Shown: positions 17,969 to 26,654 of the stretch, piece after piece
Numbering within the stretch: the first letter of the stretch is position 1
Layout of the letters: the number at the start of each line of letters is the position of its first letter
DNA from: CAZAFL01 sp964484465
Lineage (GTDB): Bacteria; Bacteroidota; Ignavibacteria; UBA10030; SZUA-254
Length of the DNA stretch: 64,000 nucleotides
Direction: 5' to 3'
NCBI GenBank assembly: GCA_964484465.1
Contig: CAZAFL010000008.1
Coordinates: forward strand, 36,447-100,446
Notes under the pieces: generated by a model
What the model was told of the DNA's origin: nothing
The model's database searches: none
Seen by the model: the letters and a program-made list of their open reading frames with translations, nothing else
Made by a program: the position numbers and the translations under genes

Positions 17969-20824
17969 TCAAGACAGATATGTTCTGAGAAATTTCCCTG
18001 TGTAAGACTGCTTCACACTCGCAATCGTTTCAGGCGTTCCCACAGCAACAATATTACCTCCTTTCTCGCCGGCCTCCGGCCCCAAATCGATAACCCAATC
18101 GGCACACTTTATCACGTCCATGTTATGTTCAATGACGAGTATAGAGTTCCCCCCCTCAATCAAAGCATTGAAACATTTCAGCAGCTTAACAATATCATCG
18201 AAATGGAGTCCGGTCGTGGGTTCATCGAATATGAACAGCGTGTGTTTCCCTTCCTGCTGGTCCGCAAGATGAGAAGCCAGTTTCACACGTTGTGCTTCTC
18301 CTCCCGACAATGTGGTCGCAGATTGGCCCAGGCGGACGTATCCCATACCGACATCGTCTAATACTTGCAGGCGTTTTGCAGCGCGTCTGCCGCTCGCGTG
18401 TCCTCCAAAAAATTTCACGGCTTCAGTGACGGTCATGTTCAGTATGTCGTCAACATTTTTGTCACGGTAACGAATTTCCAATACTTCCTTTTTAAAGCGC
18501 TTTCCCTTGCAGATCTCGCATGTCAGCTCAAGATCTGCGAGAAACTGCATTTCAATTGTCTGGACGCCGCTCCCTTCGCACGTTTCGCATCGTCCTCCCG
18601 GAACATTAAAAGAAAAGTATCCCGGCTTGTAACCATGTATCTTTGCTGCTTGTGTCTGAGAGAGCAGGTCCCTGATGAGGTCAAACGCTTTGATATACGT
18701 TACCGGGTTTGAACGCGAGGTTCTGCCGAGCGGGGATTGGTCGACAAGCGCAACCGCTTCGATATTTTCCGCTCCTTCAATAGCACGGTGGGCACCAATC
18801 TTCTCGCCATAATCCCCCTTAATCTTTTTCAAACCCGCGTAGAGAACTTCATGTACAAGGGTACTTTTGCCTGAACCACTGACGCCGGTGACCGCAACGA
18901 ATTCATTCAGGGGGATAATGACGTCGATGGATTTGAGATTATGTTCCGCTGCACCCCGAACGATAATGGATTTTTGTTTTCCTTTTCTTCTGACGTCGGG
19001 AACGGGGATAGTCTGATTCCCGCTAAGATATTTCCCCGTTAGAGATGCGGACTCTCTTTTCAAATCGTCGATATTTCCGCAAAACATAATCTCGCCTCCA
19101 CGCTCACCCGCACGAGGGCCCAAATCAACGATCACGTCCGCCGCGTTCATCATTTCAGCATCATGTTCAACGACAAGCACCGTGTTACCGACATCGCGAA
19201 GCTGTTTGAGGATCGAAATTAACTTGTTGTTATCCCGCGGGTGCAGGCCGATACTCGGCTCGTCGAGTACATACACTGACCCGACAAGCGACGAACCGAG
19301 AGACGTTGCGAGGTTGATGCGTTGCGTTTCCCCGCCCGAGAGCGTGTTCGACAGTCGGCCGAGCGTCAGGTACCCGATACCGACATCCACAAGATACGTT
19401 AGCCGTCGTCGAAGTTCTTCCAATATTCTTCCGGCGACCTGCATATCAAACTTCGATAGATTCAATGACTGAAAGAAACGATTCGCTTCTTCAATGGTCA
19501 TTTCCACAATATCGGTGATTGTTTTCCCCCCGACATGGATATACAGCGCTTCCGGGCGTAGGCGTGAACCGCCGCATGCGTCGCATTCGGTATAGCCCCG
19601 GTAGCGGCTGAGAAAAACTCTGTAATGAATTTTGTACGATTTACGCTCGATAAATTTAAAGAACTCATAAATCCCCTCATATCCATCGTACCCATTAATG
19701 ATGAGGTCGGTCTCTCGTTTCGTTAATTCATTAAAAGGAATATCGATACGGAGTTGCGCATCATAAGCAATACGCAACAGGTCGCGTAAATGATCCTTCC
19801 ATTTGGGAAATGTCCACGGCTGAATGGCACCGTCCCTGATGCTCAGGTCCTTATTCGGAACAACCAGGTCGATGTCGATCCCGACTGACCTGCCAAACCC
19901 CTGACATTTCGGACATGCCCCAAAAGGATTATTGAATGAAAAGAGCCTCGGGTCAGGCTCTTCATAACGAATCTTACAATTCGAACAGGCAAACTGCTGG
20001 TTAAAGAAAAGTTGTTTTCCGGTCTCAGTGAATTGCACGATCGCATGCCCATCTCCCATCTTGAATGCCGTCTCAATCGAATCCGCGAGCCGGGAATGCT
20101 CACCCCCCGATTGAAACACTAACCGGTCGACAAGCACAAAGATATTCTGTTTCTTTGTTTTAGGACTGATGGTGCGCTCATTGAGGTCGACAATCTCATC
20201 CTTTATAACGAGGCGAAAGAATCCCTGTTTTTTAAGATTTGTTATTTCCTGCTGGACTGTTGCAGTACCATGGTTCTGCAGAGGAAACATGACATATAGT
20301 TTAGCTTTGTTTCCCTTACCGCATTCCTGTTCCAGTTTTTCGGTCGCCGTCCTGACAGAATCACGTTGTACAAGCTCGCCGCAGTTATAACAGATCGTCT
20401 TCCCTATGCGTGCGAAAAGGAGTCTCAGGTAATCATACAATTCTGTCGTCGTTCCGACTGTCGACCGTGGGTTTCGTGCAGTCGTCTTTTGTTCGATGGC
20501 AATCGCAGGACCGATCCCCTGAATGAAATCAACATCCGGTTTATCCATCCGTTCAAGAAACTGACGCGCATACGCCGAGAGACTTTCAACAAACCTTCGT
20601 TGACCCTCTGCGTAAATCGTATCGAACGCCAGGCTTGATTTCCCAGAGCCACTCACTCCGGTAAAGACAATGAGTTTTTTCCGTGGTAATTCGATAGAGA
20701 CGTTTTTAAGATTATGGACTCTCGCTCCCCGGATGATAATACTGGATAACGCCGTGGGAATACTCCTATCAACGACTGCCTCGGTCGTCCGATTATTTTC
20801 CGTCGTGATTTTCTTTCTGCCCAT
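17969..20824 (-). CDS. uvrA: Excinuclease ABC subunit A
   Basis: A 951-residue DNA-damage recognition ATPase of nucleotide excision repair. Two ABC modules are complete: first Walker A GVSGSGKSSLAFDTIYAEGQ with signature LSGGETQRINLATSLG and DEPSIGLHP; second Walker A GVSGSGKSTLVHEVLYAG with signature LSGGEAQRVKLASHL and DEPTTGLH. Cys pairs for zinc modules are present (CSNC...CPKC in the first half; CETC...CEIC in the second). Length is normal for UvrA. AGGAAG precedes the ATG. It lies downstream of the small barrel gene but a terminator hairpin separates them. Confidence 0.98.
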   Translation of the reverse strand: MGRKKITTENNRTTEAVVDRSIPTALSSIIIRGARVHNLKNVSIELPRKKLIVFTGVSGSGKSSLAFDTIYAEGQRRFVESLSAYARQFLERMDKPDVDFIQGIGPAIAIEQKTTARNPRSTVGTTTELYDYLRLLFARIGKTICYNCGELVQRDSVRTATEKLEQECGKGNKAKLYVMFPLQNHGTATVQQEITNLKKQGFFRLVIKDEIVDLNERTISPKTKKQNIFVLVDRLVFQSGGEHSRLADSIETAFKMGDGHAIVQFTETGKQLFFNQQFACSNCKIRYEEPDPRLFSFNNPFGACPKCQGFGRSVGIDIDLVVPNKDLSIRDGAIQPWTFPKWKDHLRDLLRIAYDAQLRIDIPFNELTKRETDLIINGYDGYEGIYEFFKFIERKSYKIHYRVFLSRYRGYTECDACGGSRLRPEALYIHVGGKTITDIVEMTIEEANRFFQSLNLSKFDMQVAGRILEELRRRLTYLVDVGIGYLTLGRLSNTLSGGETQRINLATSLGSSLVGSVYVLDEPSIGLHPRDNNKLISILKQLRDVGNTVLVVEHDAEMMNAADVIVDLGPRAGERGGEIMFCGNIDDLKRESASLTGKYLSGNQTIPVPDVRRKGKQKSIIVRGAAEHNLKSIDVIIPLNEFVAVTGVSGSGKSTLVHEVLYAGLKKIKGDYGEKIGAHRAIEGAENIEAVALVDQSPLGRTSRSNPVTYIKAFDLIRDLLSQTQAAKIHGYKPGYFSFNVPGGRCETCEGSGVQTIEMQFLADLELTCEICKGKRFKKEVLEIRYRDKNVDDILNMTVTEAVKFFGGHASGRRAAKRLQVLDDVGMGYVRLGQSATTLSGGEAQRVKLASHLADQQEGKHTLFIFDEPTTGLHFDDIVKLLKCFNALIEGGNSILVIEHNMDVIKCADWVIDLGPEAGEKGGNIVAVGTPETIASVKQSYTGKFLRTYLS

Positions 20825-20848
20825 TGTGGTTTACTTCCTGAAACAACA

Positions 20849-20870
20849 AGGGCTATCTTGCGATAGCCCT
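20849..20870 (-). terminator. Intrinsic terminator after the small barrel gene
   Basis: A perfect 9-bp stem (AGGGCTATC with GATAGCCCT) closes a 4-base loop. Read on the minus strand it is followed by TTGTTGTTT. It lies between the stop of the 20897-21451 gene and the uvrA start, so it should end the former transcript. Confidence 0.7.
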
Positions 20871-20896
20871 CGACAAGATCCCGAATTCTCTCCCTG

Positions 20897-21451
20897 CTAT
20901 ATGATACCGAACATAAGTGACATGGTTGCCGCTATCTGGGAAACGGTTTCCTCATTGGGGTCTTTTCCCGCGACATTCAATAACTGGTATTTAACGGATG
21001 CATCGATATCCCCGAATGCAGGAACAGAAAATAACACACCTGCGCCAAACCCTGCGCCGACACGTGAACGTGACTGCGCATTCGCGGCAGTCGTGCTCAA
21101 GGAATTAAACGAAACATCGGCAACAAAATAAGGCTTGACAATAAGGGATGGAATCGGATACTCAAGCCCGGCACTCGCCATCCATATAACATCAGACTCA
21201 CTACCGATTTTCATCGCAAGTCTGTTATAGGTGACTGCACCTTCAAGATTCAACGGCATAAAGCCGTGCAGGCGCAATTTCGCACCTGCCTGATAACCAG
21301 TGTTATCATTATTGCTCAGGGTTCCCACAGGCATTGCAACTCCACCTCCTATGCCAAGGTCAAGATTCAAAGGAGACCCCACACCGGGAGCCTGCGCTCG
21401 GGCTGTACCTGACAACATCACTCCAAGTATTACTAAGATGGTTTTCTTCAT
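20897..21451 (-). CDS. Small outer-membrane beta-barrel protein
   Basis: A 184-residue protein with a signal peptide (MKKTILVILGVMLSGTARAQ). The rest shows repeated 8-10 residue amphipathic strands separated by Gly-rich turns (LGIGGGVAMPVG, YQAGAKLRLHG, VGAGFGAGVLFSV) and a final strand MSLMFGII, matching the OmpW/OmpA-like small-barrel pattern. No catalytic motif. Flanked by a strong terminator downstream. Role unknown. Confidence 0.75.
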   Translation of the reverse strand: MKKTILVILGVMLSGTARAQAPGVGSPLNLDLGIGGGVAMPVGTLSNNDNTGYQAGAKLRLHGFMPLNLEGAVTYNRLAMKIGSESDVIWMASAGLEYPIPSLIVKPYFVADVSFNSLSTTAANAQSRSRVGAGFGAGVLFSVPAFGDIDASVKYQLLNVAGKDPNEETVSQIAATMSLMFGII

Positions 21452-21533
21452 AGCTCATTCAATCTCAATTAATTCATTCAAACATACGTTATGCTCGGAT
21501 ACTTAATACCAGTGTACTTCATATCAACATCCT

Positions 21534-23327
21534 TCATTCTCTTATTAACGGACGATGATATTCCTGAATACTTCTCACGGAAGATTTGCGCTGACGCATC
21601 CACTCAATACCCTTAACCACTGCGCCCGCCGCAGAGATCGTCGTGATGATGAGAAGCTTCGCTTCAAGAGCAGCACTGCCTATCGCAAGTTCGTCGAATC
21701 GGGACGTCTCGCCAAGGGGCGTATTAATCACCAGATGAATATCGCCATTTTTCATGAAATCCACAACGTTAGGCCTTCCTTCATTTACCTTATAGACGGA
21801 TGTATTAACAATGTCGTGTCTGGTAAGAAATGCGGATGTTCCTCCCGTTGCAAAAACCCTGAAACCCAGCTGCTGGAAACCTTTCACCACTTCTACTGTC
21901 CTAAAGTTCTTATCACCGTTATTGACGCTGATAAATACGCCTCCTTCGGACGGCAGACTTCCCCCTGCTCCTAAAAATGCTTTTGCAATGGCTTCACCAA
22001 AGGTATCGGAGATTGACATCACTTCTCCCGTAGAACGCATTTCAGGGCCGAGAAAGACTTTTGCTTTTGGAAATTTACCGAAAGGAAACACCGGCTCTTT
22101 GACAGCAATGTGTTCCGGCTGGGGGTTTAGCGGAACTCCTAATTCCTGCAATGTTCGCCCTACCATAACTTTCGCCGCTATTTTCGCGAGCGGAATTCCG
22201 ATTGCTTTACTGATAAACGGTACCGTACGTGATGCACGCGGATTCACTTCGAGAACGTAAACCATTCCATTCTTTTCCGCACATTGAACATTGATGAGCC
22301 CCCGCACATTCAAGGCGAACGCAAGTTTGCGGGTGAAGTCCTTCAGCTGCTCGATAATCTGAACGCTTTCAGCGTACGGCATCAACACGCAAGAGCTGTC
22401 GCCAGAATGTATTCCCGCTTCTTCTATGTGCTGGAGCACGCCTCCAATAAGGACATCCTTCCCGTCGCATACCGCATCGACGTCAAACTCTTTTGCATCT
22501 TCGAGAAACTTATCGATGAGAATCGGATGGTCGGGCGAGACTCTTACAGCCATCTGCATATATTCCTCAAGCCTCTCGCGGTGGTATACAATCTCCATCG
22601 CTCTGCCGCCGAGGACGTATGACGGACGCACTAATACAGGATAACCGATTGAAGAGGCGACGACAACCGCTTCTGCTACAGACGTTGCACTTCCATCTTT
22701 AGGATGCGGAATGTGAAGTTTCTTGAGAAGGTCTCCAAACCGTTTTCTGTCTTCAGCGACATCGATATCCTCCGGCGTTGTTCCCAGAATGCGGACGCCG
22801 TTCTGCTCGAGTGCTTTTGCGAGCTTAAGTGGTGTTTGTCCACCAAAACTGACGATGACCCCCTCCGGCCTTTCCGCCTCGCAGATATCCAGAACATTTT
22901 CCAGTGTGAGCGGCTCAAAATATAATTTATCCGTTTGGTCATAATCCGTTGAGACAGTTTCCGGGTTACAATTGATCATGATTGTCTCATAGCCCTCTTC
23001 CTTCAGAGCAAACACACCATGGACGCAGCAATAATCAAACTCGATGCCCTGTCCTATCCGATTCGGTCCCCCGCCGAGGATGATAACCTTTTTACGGGAG
23101 CTCTGTCGGGATTCACTTTCCGTTTCATACGTCGAGTAATGGTACGGCGTCTGCGCTTCAAACTCCGCCGCGCACGTGTCCACAGTTTTAAACACAGGCT
23201 CTACGCCAAGGTCCGAGCGCAGCCGGCGCACCGACAGCTCGTCTGTTTTCCACAGATGTGCAAGCTGACGGTCAGAGAAGCCGTACTGTTTCGCTTTGAG
23301 GAGTATGTCTTTAGAAACGCGCTTCAT
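21534..23327 (-). CDS. carB: Carbamoyl-phosphate synthase large subunit, C-terminal half
   Basis: A 597-residue protein equal to the second half of CarB. It starts at the end of the oligomerisation region (AKQYGFSDRQLAHLW...VDTCAAEFEAQTPYHYSTYE). The second ATP-grasp synthetase unit follows (KKVIILGGGPNRIGQGIEFDYCC, then VLVRPSYVLGGRAMEIV), which phosphorylates carbamate. A C-terminal MGS-like allosteric domain (about 460-597, FISVNNGDKNFR...VINTPLGE) completes it. With 23865-25337 it makes one complete CarB. Two-gene CarB is known in some archaea and Aquifex; here an unrelated gene separates the halves. It begins 24 bp after that gene. No carA in the window. Confidence 0.93.
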   Translation of the reverse strand: MKRVSKDILLKAKQYGFSDRQLAHLWKTDELSVRRLRSDLGVEPVFKTVDTCAAEFEAQTPYHYSTYETESESRQSSRKKVIILGGGPNRIGQGIEFDYCCVHGVFALKEEGYETIMINCNPETVSTDYDQTDKLYFEPLTLENVLDICEAERPEGVIVSFGGQTPLKLAKALEQNGVRILGTTPEDIDVAEDRKRFGDLLKKLHIPHPKDGSATSVAEAVVVASSIGYPVLVRPSYVLGGRAMEIVYHRERLEEYMQMAVRVSPDHPILIDKFLEDAKEFDVDAVCDGKDVLIGGVLQHIEEAGIHSGDSSCVLMPYAESVQIIEQLKDFTRKLAFALNVRGLINVQCAEKNGMVYVLEVNPRASRTVPFISKAIGIPLAKIAAKVMVGRTLQELGVPLNPQPEHIAVKEPVFPFGKFPKAKVFLGPEMRSTGEVMSISDTFGEAIAKAFLGAGGSLPSEGGVFISVNNGDKNFRTVEVVKGFQQLGFRVFATGGTSAFLTRHDIVNTSVYKVNEGRPNVVDFMKNGDIHLVINTPLGETSRFDELAIGSAALEAKLLIITTISAAGAVVKGIEWMRQRKSSVRSIQEYHRPLIRE

Positions 23328-23351
23328 AGAACATGAAATTTTTTACCACTG

Positions 23352-23816
23352 TTACTTTTTCCCCGCTTTGTTCAATTTCATATATATCTCTACCTGTTTG
23401 TCGCTCAAAATACCTCGCATCTTCAGATGTGCTGCGAGGTGGACAGCGCGAAGCCGTCCCCGAAGTCTGCCGATTTGTTCGGCATCTTCACGTACAGACC
23501 GTTCGGTTACTAAATTTTCAGAAAATGCCCTGTTGAGTTCTTCCTCCAGACTAATAATACGAACCGCAAGTTCCTTTGCCCGGGTTGACATTTCATTATA
23601 AATTTGCTTTACCGACTTTTTTTGCGCTTCGGAAAGCTGAAGCTTGTCTGCAAGGTCGAGCACATGTTTCGGTCCCGGGTAGCCGTTCATCTCCGCATAC
23701 GAAGCCTGTCCCATCCCCTCAGCATTGAGCAATGCATCTTTATCTGCAGGAATCTGCCCATATCCAATCGAGTAACACCACATCAATAGCAGAACGACCA
23801 CTTTACCATATCTCAT
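23352..23816 (-). CDS. Spy/CpxP-like periplasmic protein (LTxxQ family) between carB halves
   Basis: From the ATG at 23816 (AGGTG upstream) the product has 154 residues with a signal peptide (MRYGKVVVLLLMWCYSIGYGQ). The mature part is almost all alpha-helix and carries two LTxxQ-like motifs, LSEAQKKSV and LSDKQVEIY, diagnostic of the Spy/CpxP/ZraP group of periplasmic chaperones and stress sensors. It lies in the same direction as the carB halves, 48 bp after the first and 24 bp before the second, so the three are probably co-transcribed. No functional link to pyrimidine or arginine synthesis is obvious. Confidence 0.8.
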   Translation of the reverse strand: MRYGKVVVLLLMWCYSIGYGQIPADKDALLNAEGMGQASYAEMNGYPGPKHVLDLADKLQLSEAQKKSVKQIYNEMSTRAKELAVRIISLEEELNRAFSENLVTERSVREDAEQIGRLRGRLRAVHLAAHLKMRGILSDKQVEIYMKLNKAGKK

Positions 23817-23864
23817 ATAAGCACCTGCTATCAAGTATATAATTGTGAAATAATTATTGCAGAT

Positions 23865-25337
23865 TTAAACTACATATTCCTGCAACTGATTTTCAGCTTC
23901 GACTATTTGAAGAATATTATAAAGGAACCACCTGTCGATTTTGGTGATGTCACACAATTCGTCAACGGTCATGCCGAGCTGGAATGCATGCCGTAAGTAA
24001 AACACATTACCGGCTTTAGGAGTTCTAAGCCTGTTTTTCAGTTGTCCGCGCAGTTCAATTCTTTGATCTTCCCCTAAATTCTCGATTACGACCTCATCCT
24101 TCCCATCTGCACCCAGTCCGTATCTTCCGGTTTCTAACGAACGAAGAGCTTTTTGTAGCGCCTCTTTAAATGTCCGGCCGAACGCCATTGCTTCGCCGAC
24201 AGACTTCATCTGAACACCGAGCGTATCGTCGACACCCTTGAATTTTTCAAAATCCCAGCGGGGAATTTTCACAACACAATAATCGATTGTCGGTTCGAAT
24301 GATGCGGGCGTCTTCTTTGTGATATCGTTCGGAATCTCGTCGAGCGTGTAACCGATAGCGAGCTTCGCGGCAATCTTCGCTATCGGGAATCCAGTTGCCT
24401 TCGATGCAAGCGCGGAAGAACGTGAGACACGCGGGTTCATTTCAATAACAAACATTCTCCCATCGGAAGGATTGACGGCGAACTGAATGTTCGAGCCACC
24501 AGTCTCGACGCCTATCGCCCGGATAATTTTCTTCGCAGCGTCCCTCATGTATTGATATTCTTTATCCGTTAAGGTCTGCGCTGGAGCGACAGTTATAGAA
24601 TCGCCGGTATGAACGCCCATCGGGTCGACATTTTCAATGGAACAAATAATGACCACATTATCTTTCAGATCCCGCATCACCTCGAGCTCGAATTCTTTCC
24701 AGCCAATCACCGATTCTTCGATGAGTGTCTCATGAACCGGACTCGCGGTGAGCGCATGCTCGACTTTCGTCCGAAACTCCTCCATATTGTACGCAGTCCC
24801 GCCGCCGGTACCTCCGAGTGTAAACGAGGGGCGGATAATAATGGGAAAACCAATTGCTTCTGCAAATGTTATTGCTTCACCGACAGCGCGGACAAATTTC
24901 CCATGAGGTGTTTTGAGCCCTGCTTCATGGATCGTCTTTTGGAATAATTCCCTGTCTTCTGCTTTCCTGATGGCATCGAGCTTTGCGCCGATAAGCTCAA
25001 CTCCGTATTTTTCAAGCACACCATTTTCCGAAAGGGCAACCGCGATATTGAGTGCGGTTTGACCGCCCATTGTCGGCAGCAATGCATCCGGTCGCTCTCG
25101 TTCGATAATCTGTTCTACAAAATATGGAGTGATCGGTTCAATATATGTCCGGTCAGCAAACTCGGGGTCGGTCATGATTGTTGCAGGATTGCTGTTGATG
25201 AGAATGATGCGGTAGCCTTCCCGGCGGAGAACATTGCACGCCTGCGTGCCGGAATAATCAAATTCACAGGCCTGACCGATGACAATCGGTCCGGCACCTA
25301 TCACGAGAATTGAGCGGAGGTCTGTACGCCTGGGCAT
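23865..25337 (-). CDS. carB: Carbamoyl-phosphate synthase large subunit, N-terminal half
   Basis: A 490-residue protein equal to the first half of CarB: the first ATP-grasp synthetase unit (ILVIGAGPIVIGQACEFDYSG, IIRPSFTLGGTGGG, VIEMNPRVSRSSALASKATG), which activates bicarbonate, and most of the oligomerisation domain (MTVDELCDITKIDRWFLYNI). It stops where E. coli CarB continues into the link to its second half. The stop is genuine: the next gene has its own signal peptide and start. It heads a three-gene operon with its own promoter at 25356-25384. Confidence 0.93.
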   Translation of the reverse strand: MPRRTDLRSILVIGAGPIVIGQACEFDYSGTQACNVLRREGYRIILINSNPATIMTDPEFADRTYIEPITPYFVEQIIERERPDALLPTMGGQTALNIAVALSENGVLEKYGVELIGAKLDAIRKAEDRELFQKTIHEAGLKTPHGKFVRAVGEAITFAEAIGFPIIIRPSFTLGGTGGGTAYNMEEFRTKVEHALTASPVHETLIEESVIGWKEFELEVMRDLKDNVVIICSIENVDPMGVHTGDSITVAPAQTLTDKEYQYMRDAAKKIIRAIGVETGGSNIQFAVNPSDGRMFVIEMNPRVSRSSALASKATGFPIAKIAAKLAIGYTLDEIPNDITKKTPASFEPTIDYCVVKIPRWDFEKFKGVDDTLGVQMKSVGEAMAFGRTFKEALQKALRSLETGRYGLGADGKDEVVIENLGEDQRIELRGQLKNRLRTPKAGNVFYLRHAFQLGMTVDELCDITKIDRWFLYNILQIVEAENQLQEYVV

Positions 25338-25355
25338 TGTGTTCGAGGTTTGTCA

Positions 25356-25384
25356 AAGATAGAAAAATTTCATGAGAGTTGCCA
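25356..25384 (-). promoter_or_regulatory. Sigma70-type promoter for split carB operon
   Basis: Minus-strand TGGCAA (25379-25384) and TATCTT (25356-25361) with a 17-bp spacer, placing the transcript start about 12 bases before the ATG at 25337. Confidence 0.5.
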
Positions 25385-25411
25385 CACGCAGGAATGGGTT
25401 CTGCTTGTCAG

Positions 25412-25440
25412 TTGATAGTTTAGAGCATTATTGATACATT
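25412..25440 (+). promoter_or_regulatory. Sigma70-type promoter for the Rieske oxygenase operon
   Basis: TTGATA (25412-25417) and TACATT (25435-25440), 17-bp spacer, divergent from the carB promoter. Transcript start near 25447, giving a leader of about 58 bases. Confidence 0.5.
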
Positions 25441-25504
25441 CCTGCCATGAGTTTTCGTGATAAGTCTTTGACACTCTCTCTCCTGCAGTAAGAAAAGGAA
25501 TTCG

Positions 25505-26629
25505 GTGACAGCCTCAAAGCGCTCAAGTATCCACCCACGCGACTTGAAAACCCTCCCCATCGAACGTAGCGAGACAATACCTTCAGGTTGGTACACCCAG
25601 CCCGAGTTTCACGAAATCGACAAACAACATATCTTTTCCCAAACATGGCAATATGTTGGAAGCCTTTCGCAGCTCCCCCGCGCCGGAGAATACATTCTTG
25701 GCGTCGCGGCGGAAAACCCTATCCTCATCATTCGTGGAAGAGATGATGTTGTCAGAGCATTTTTCAATGTTTGCCGGCATCGCGGCGGACCGCTTGCCAT
25801 CGAGCCGTCGGGAAATTGCAGTATCCTGCAATGTAAATATCATGGCTGGACATACCTTCTCGACGGAAGCCTCCGCGGGACGCCGAAATTCAATCGGACA
25901 GAATTATTCGACAAAAAGGATTATGGATTGTTTCCAGTCAATTTGGAGATATGGCAAAACCTTTTGTTCGTAAAACTTTCAAACAACGGGAAATCTTTTT
26001 CGTTGATGATGAAGCGGATCACTGATCGCCTTAAGCCGAATGCTCTTTCGGAAAAGAAATTCCATCGCCGTATTAATTATGAACTACGTTGTAACTGGAA
26101 AGTATACGTAGATAATTATCTCGAAGGTTACCATCTCCCGTTCGTTCACCCTGAATTATGTAACCTGCTTGATTATCAGCAATATGTCACTGAAACATTC
26201 GATAATTATTCTTTACAGTACAGTCCTTTCGCCGGCAGTGAAAATGTGTATACAAACGGAGAAGGGGAAGCATATTACTATTTCCTCTTCCCGAATTTCA
26301 TGATGAATATCCTGCCCGGCAGATTGCAAACGAACCTTGTCCTTCCCCTCACCCACAATACATGCCGCGTTATTTTCGATTACTATTATGATGATGTCTC
26401 GTCCCCCGATGCGCAAAAAAGAATTGAAGATGATATCTCCTACAGCGAAAAAGTTCAGTGTGAAGACATGGAGATTTGTCACCACGTGCAAAAGGGATTA
26501 GAATCGATCGCGTACGACAAGGGAAGATTCTCACCAGAGATGGAAGCAGGAGTGTATCATTTTCAATCTTTGCTGAAGAAATACTATAAGAACATTTCTT
26601 CCCGCAAAGGCAGGAGAAGGGGAACATAG
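25505..26629 (+). CDS. Rieske-type non-heme iron oxygenase, alpha subunit
   Basis: A 374-residue oxygenase starting with GTG (AAGGA upstream). The Rieske [2Fe-2S] site is complete: C90-x-H92 and C110-x2-H113 (CRHRGG ... CKYHGW). The mononuclear iron site follows the family pattern DNYLEGYHLPFVH, with His210 and His215 as ligands and D203 as the likely electron bridge. Such enzymes hydroxylate or demethylate aromatic or quaternary-amine substrates (carnitine/choline and vanillate types). No ferredoxin, reductase or beta subunit gene lies nearby, so electrons must come from an unlinked partner. First gene of a plus-strand run reaching 31313. Confidence 0.92.
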   Translation: MTASKRSSIHPRDLKTLPIERSETIPSGWYTQPEFHEIDKQHIFSQTWQYVGSLSQLPRAGEYILGVAAENPILIIRGRDDVVRAFFNVCRHRGGPLAIEPSGNCSILQCKYHGWTYLLDGSLRGTPKFNRTELFDKKDYGLFPVNLEIWQNLLFVKLSNNGKSFSLMMKRITDRLKPNALSEKKFHRRINYELRCNWKVYVDNYLEGYHLPFVHPELCNLLDYQQYVTETFDNYSLQYSPFAGSENVYTNGEGEAYYYFLFPNFMMNILPGRLQTNLVLPLTHNTCRVIFDYYYDDVSSPDAQKRIEDDISYSEKVQCEDMEICHHVQKGLESIAYDKGRFSPEMEAGVYHFQSLLKKYYKNISSRKGRRRGT

Positions 26630-26654
26630 CATCGCCAGTGTCGCAAAAGATGAA

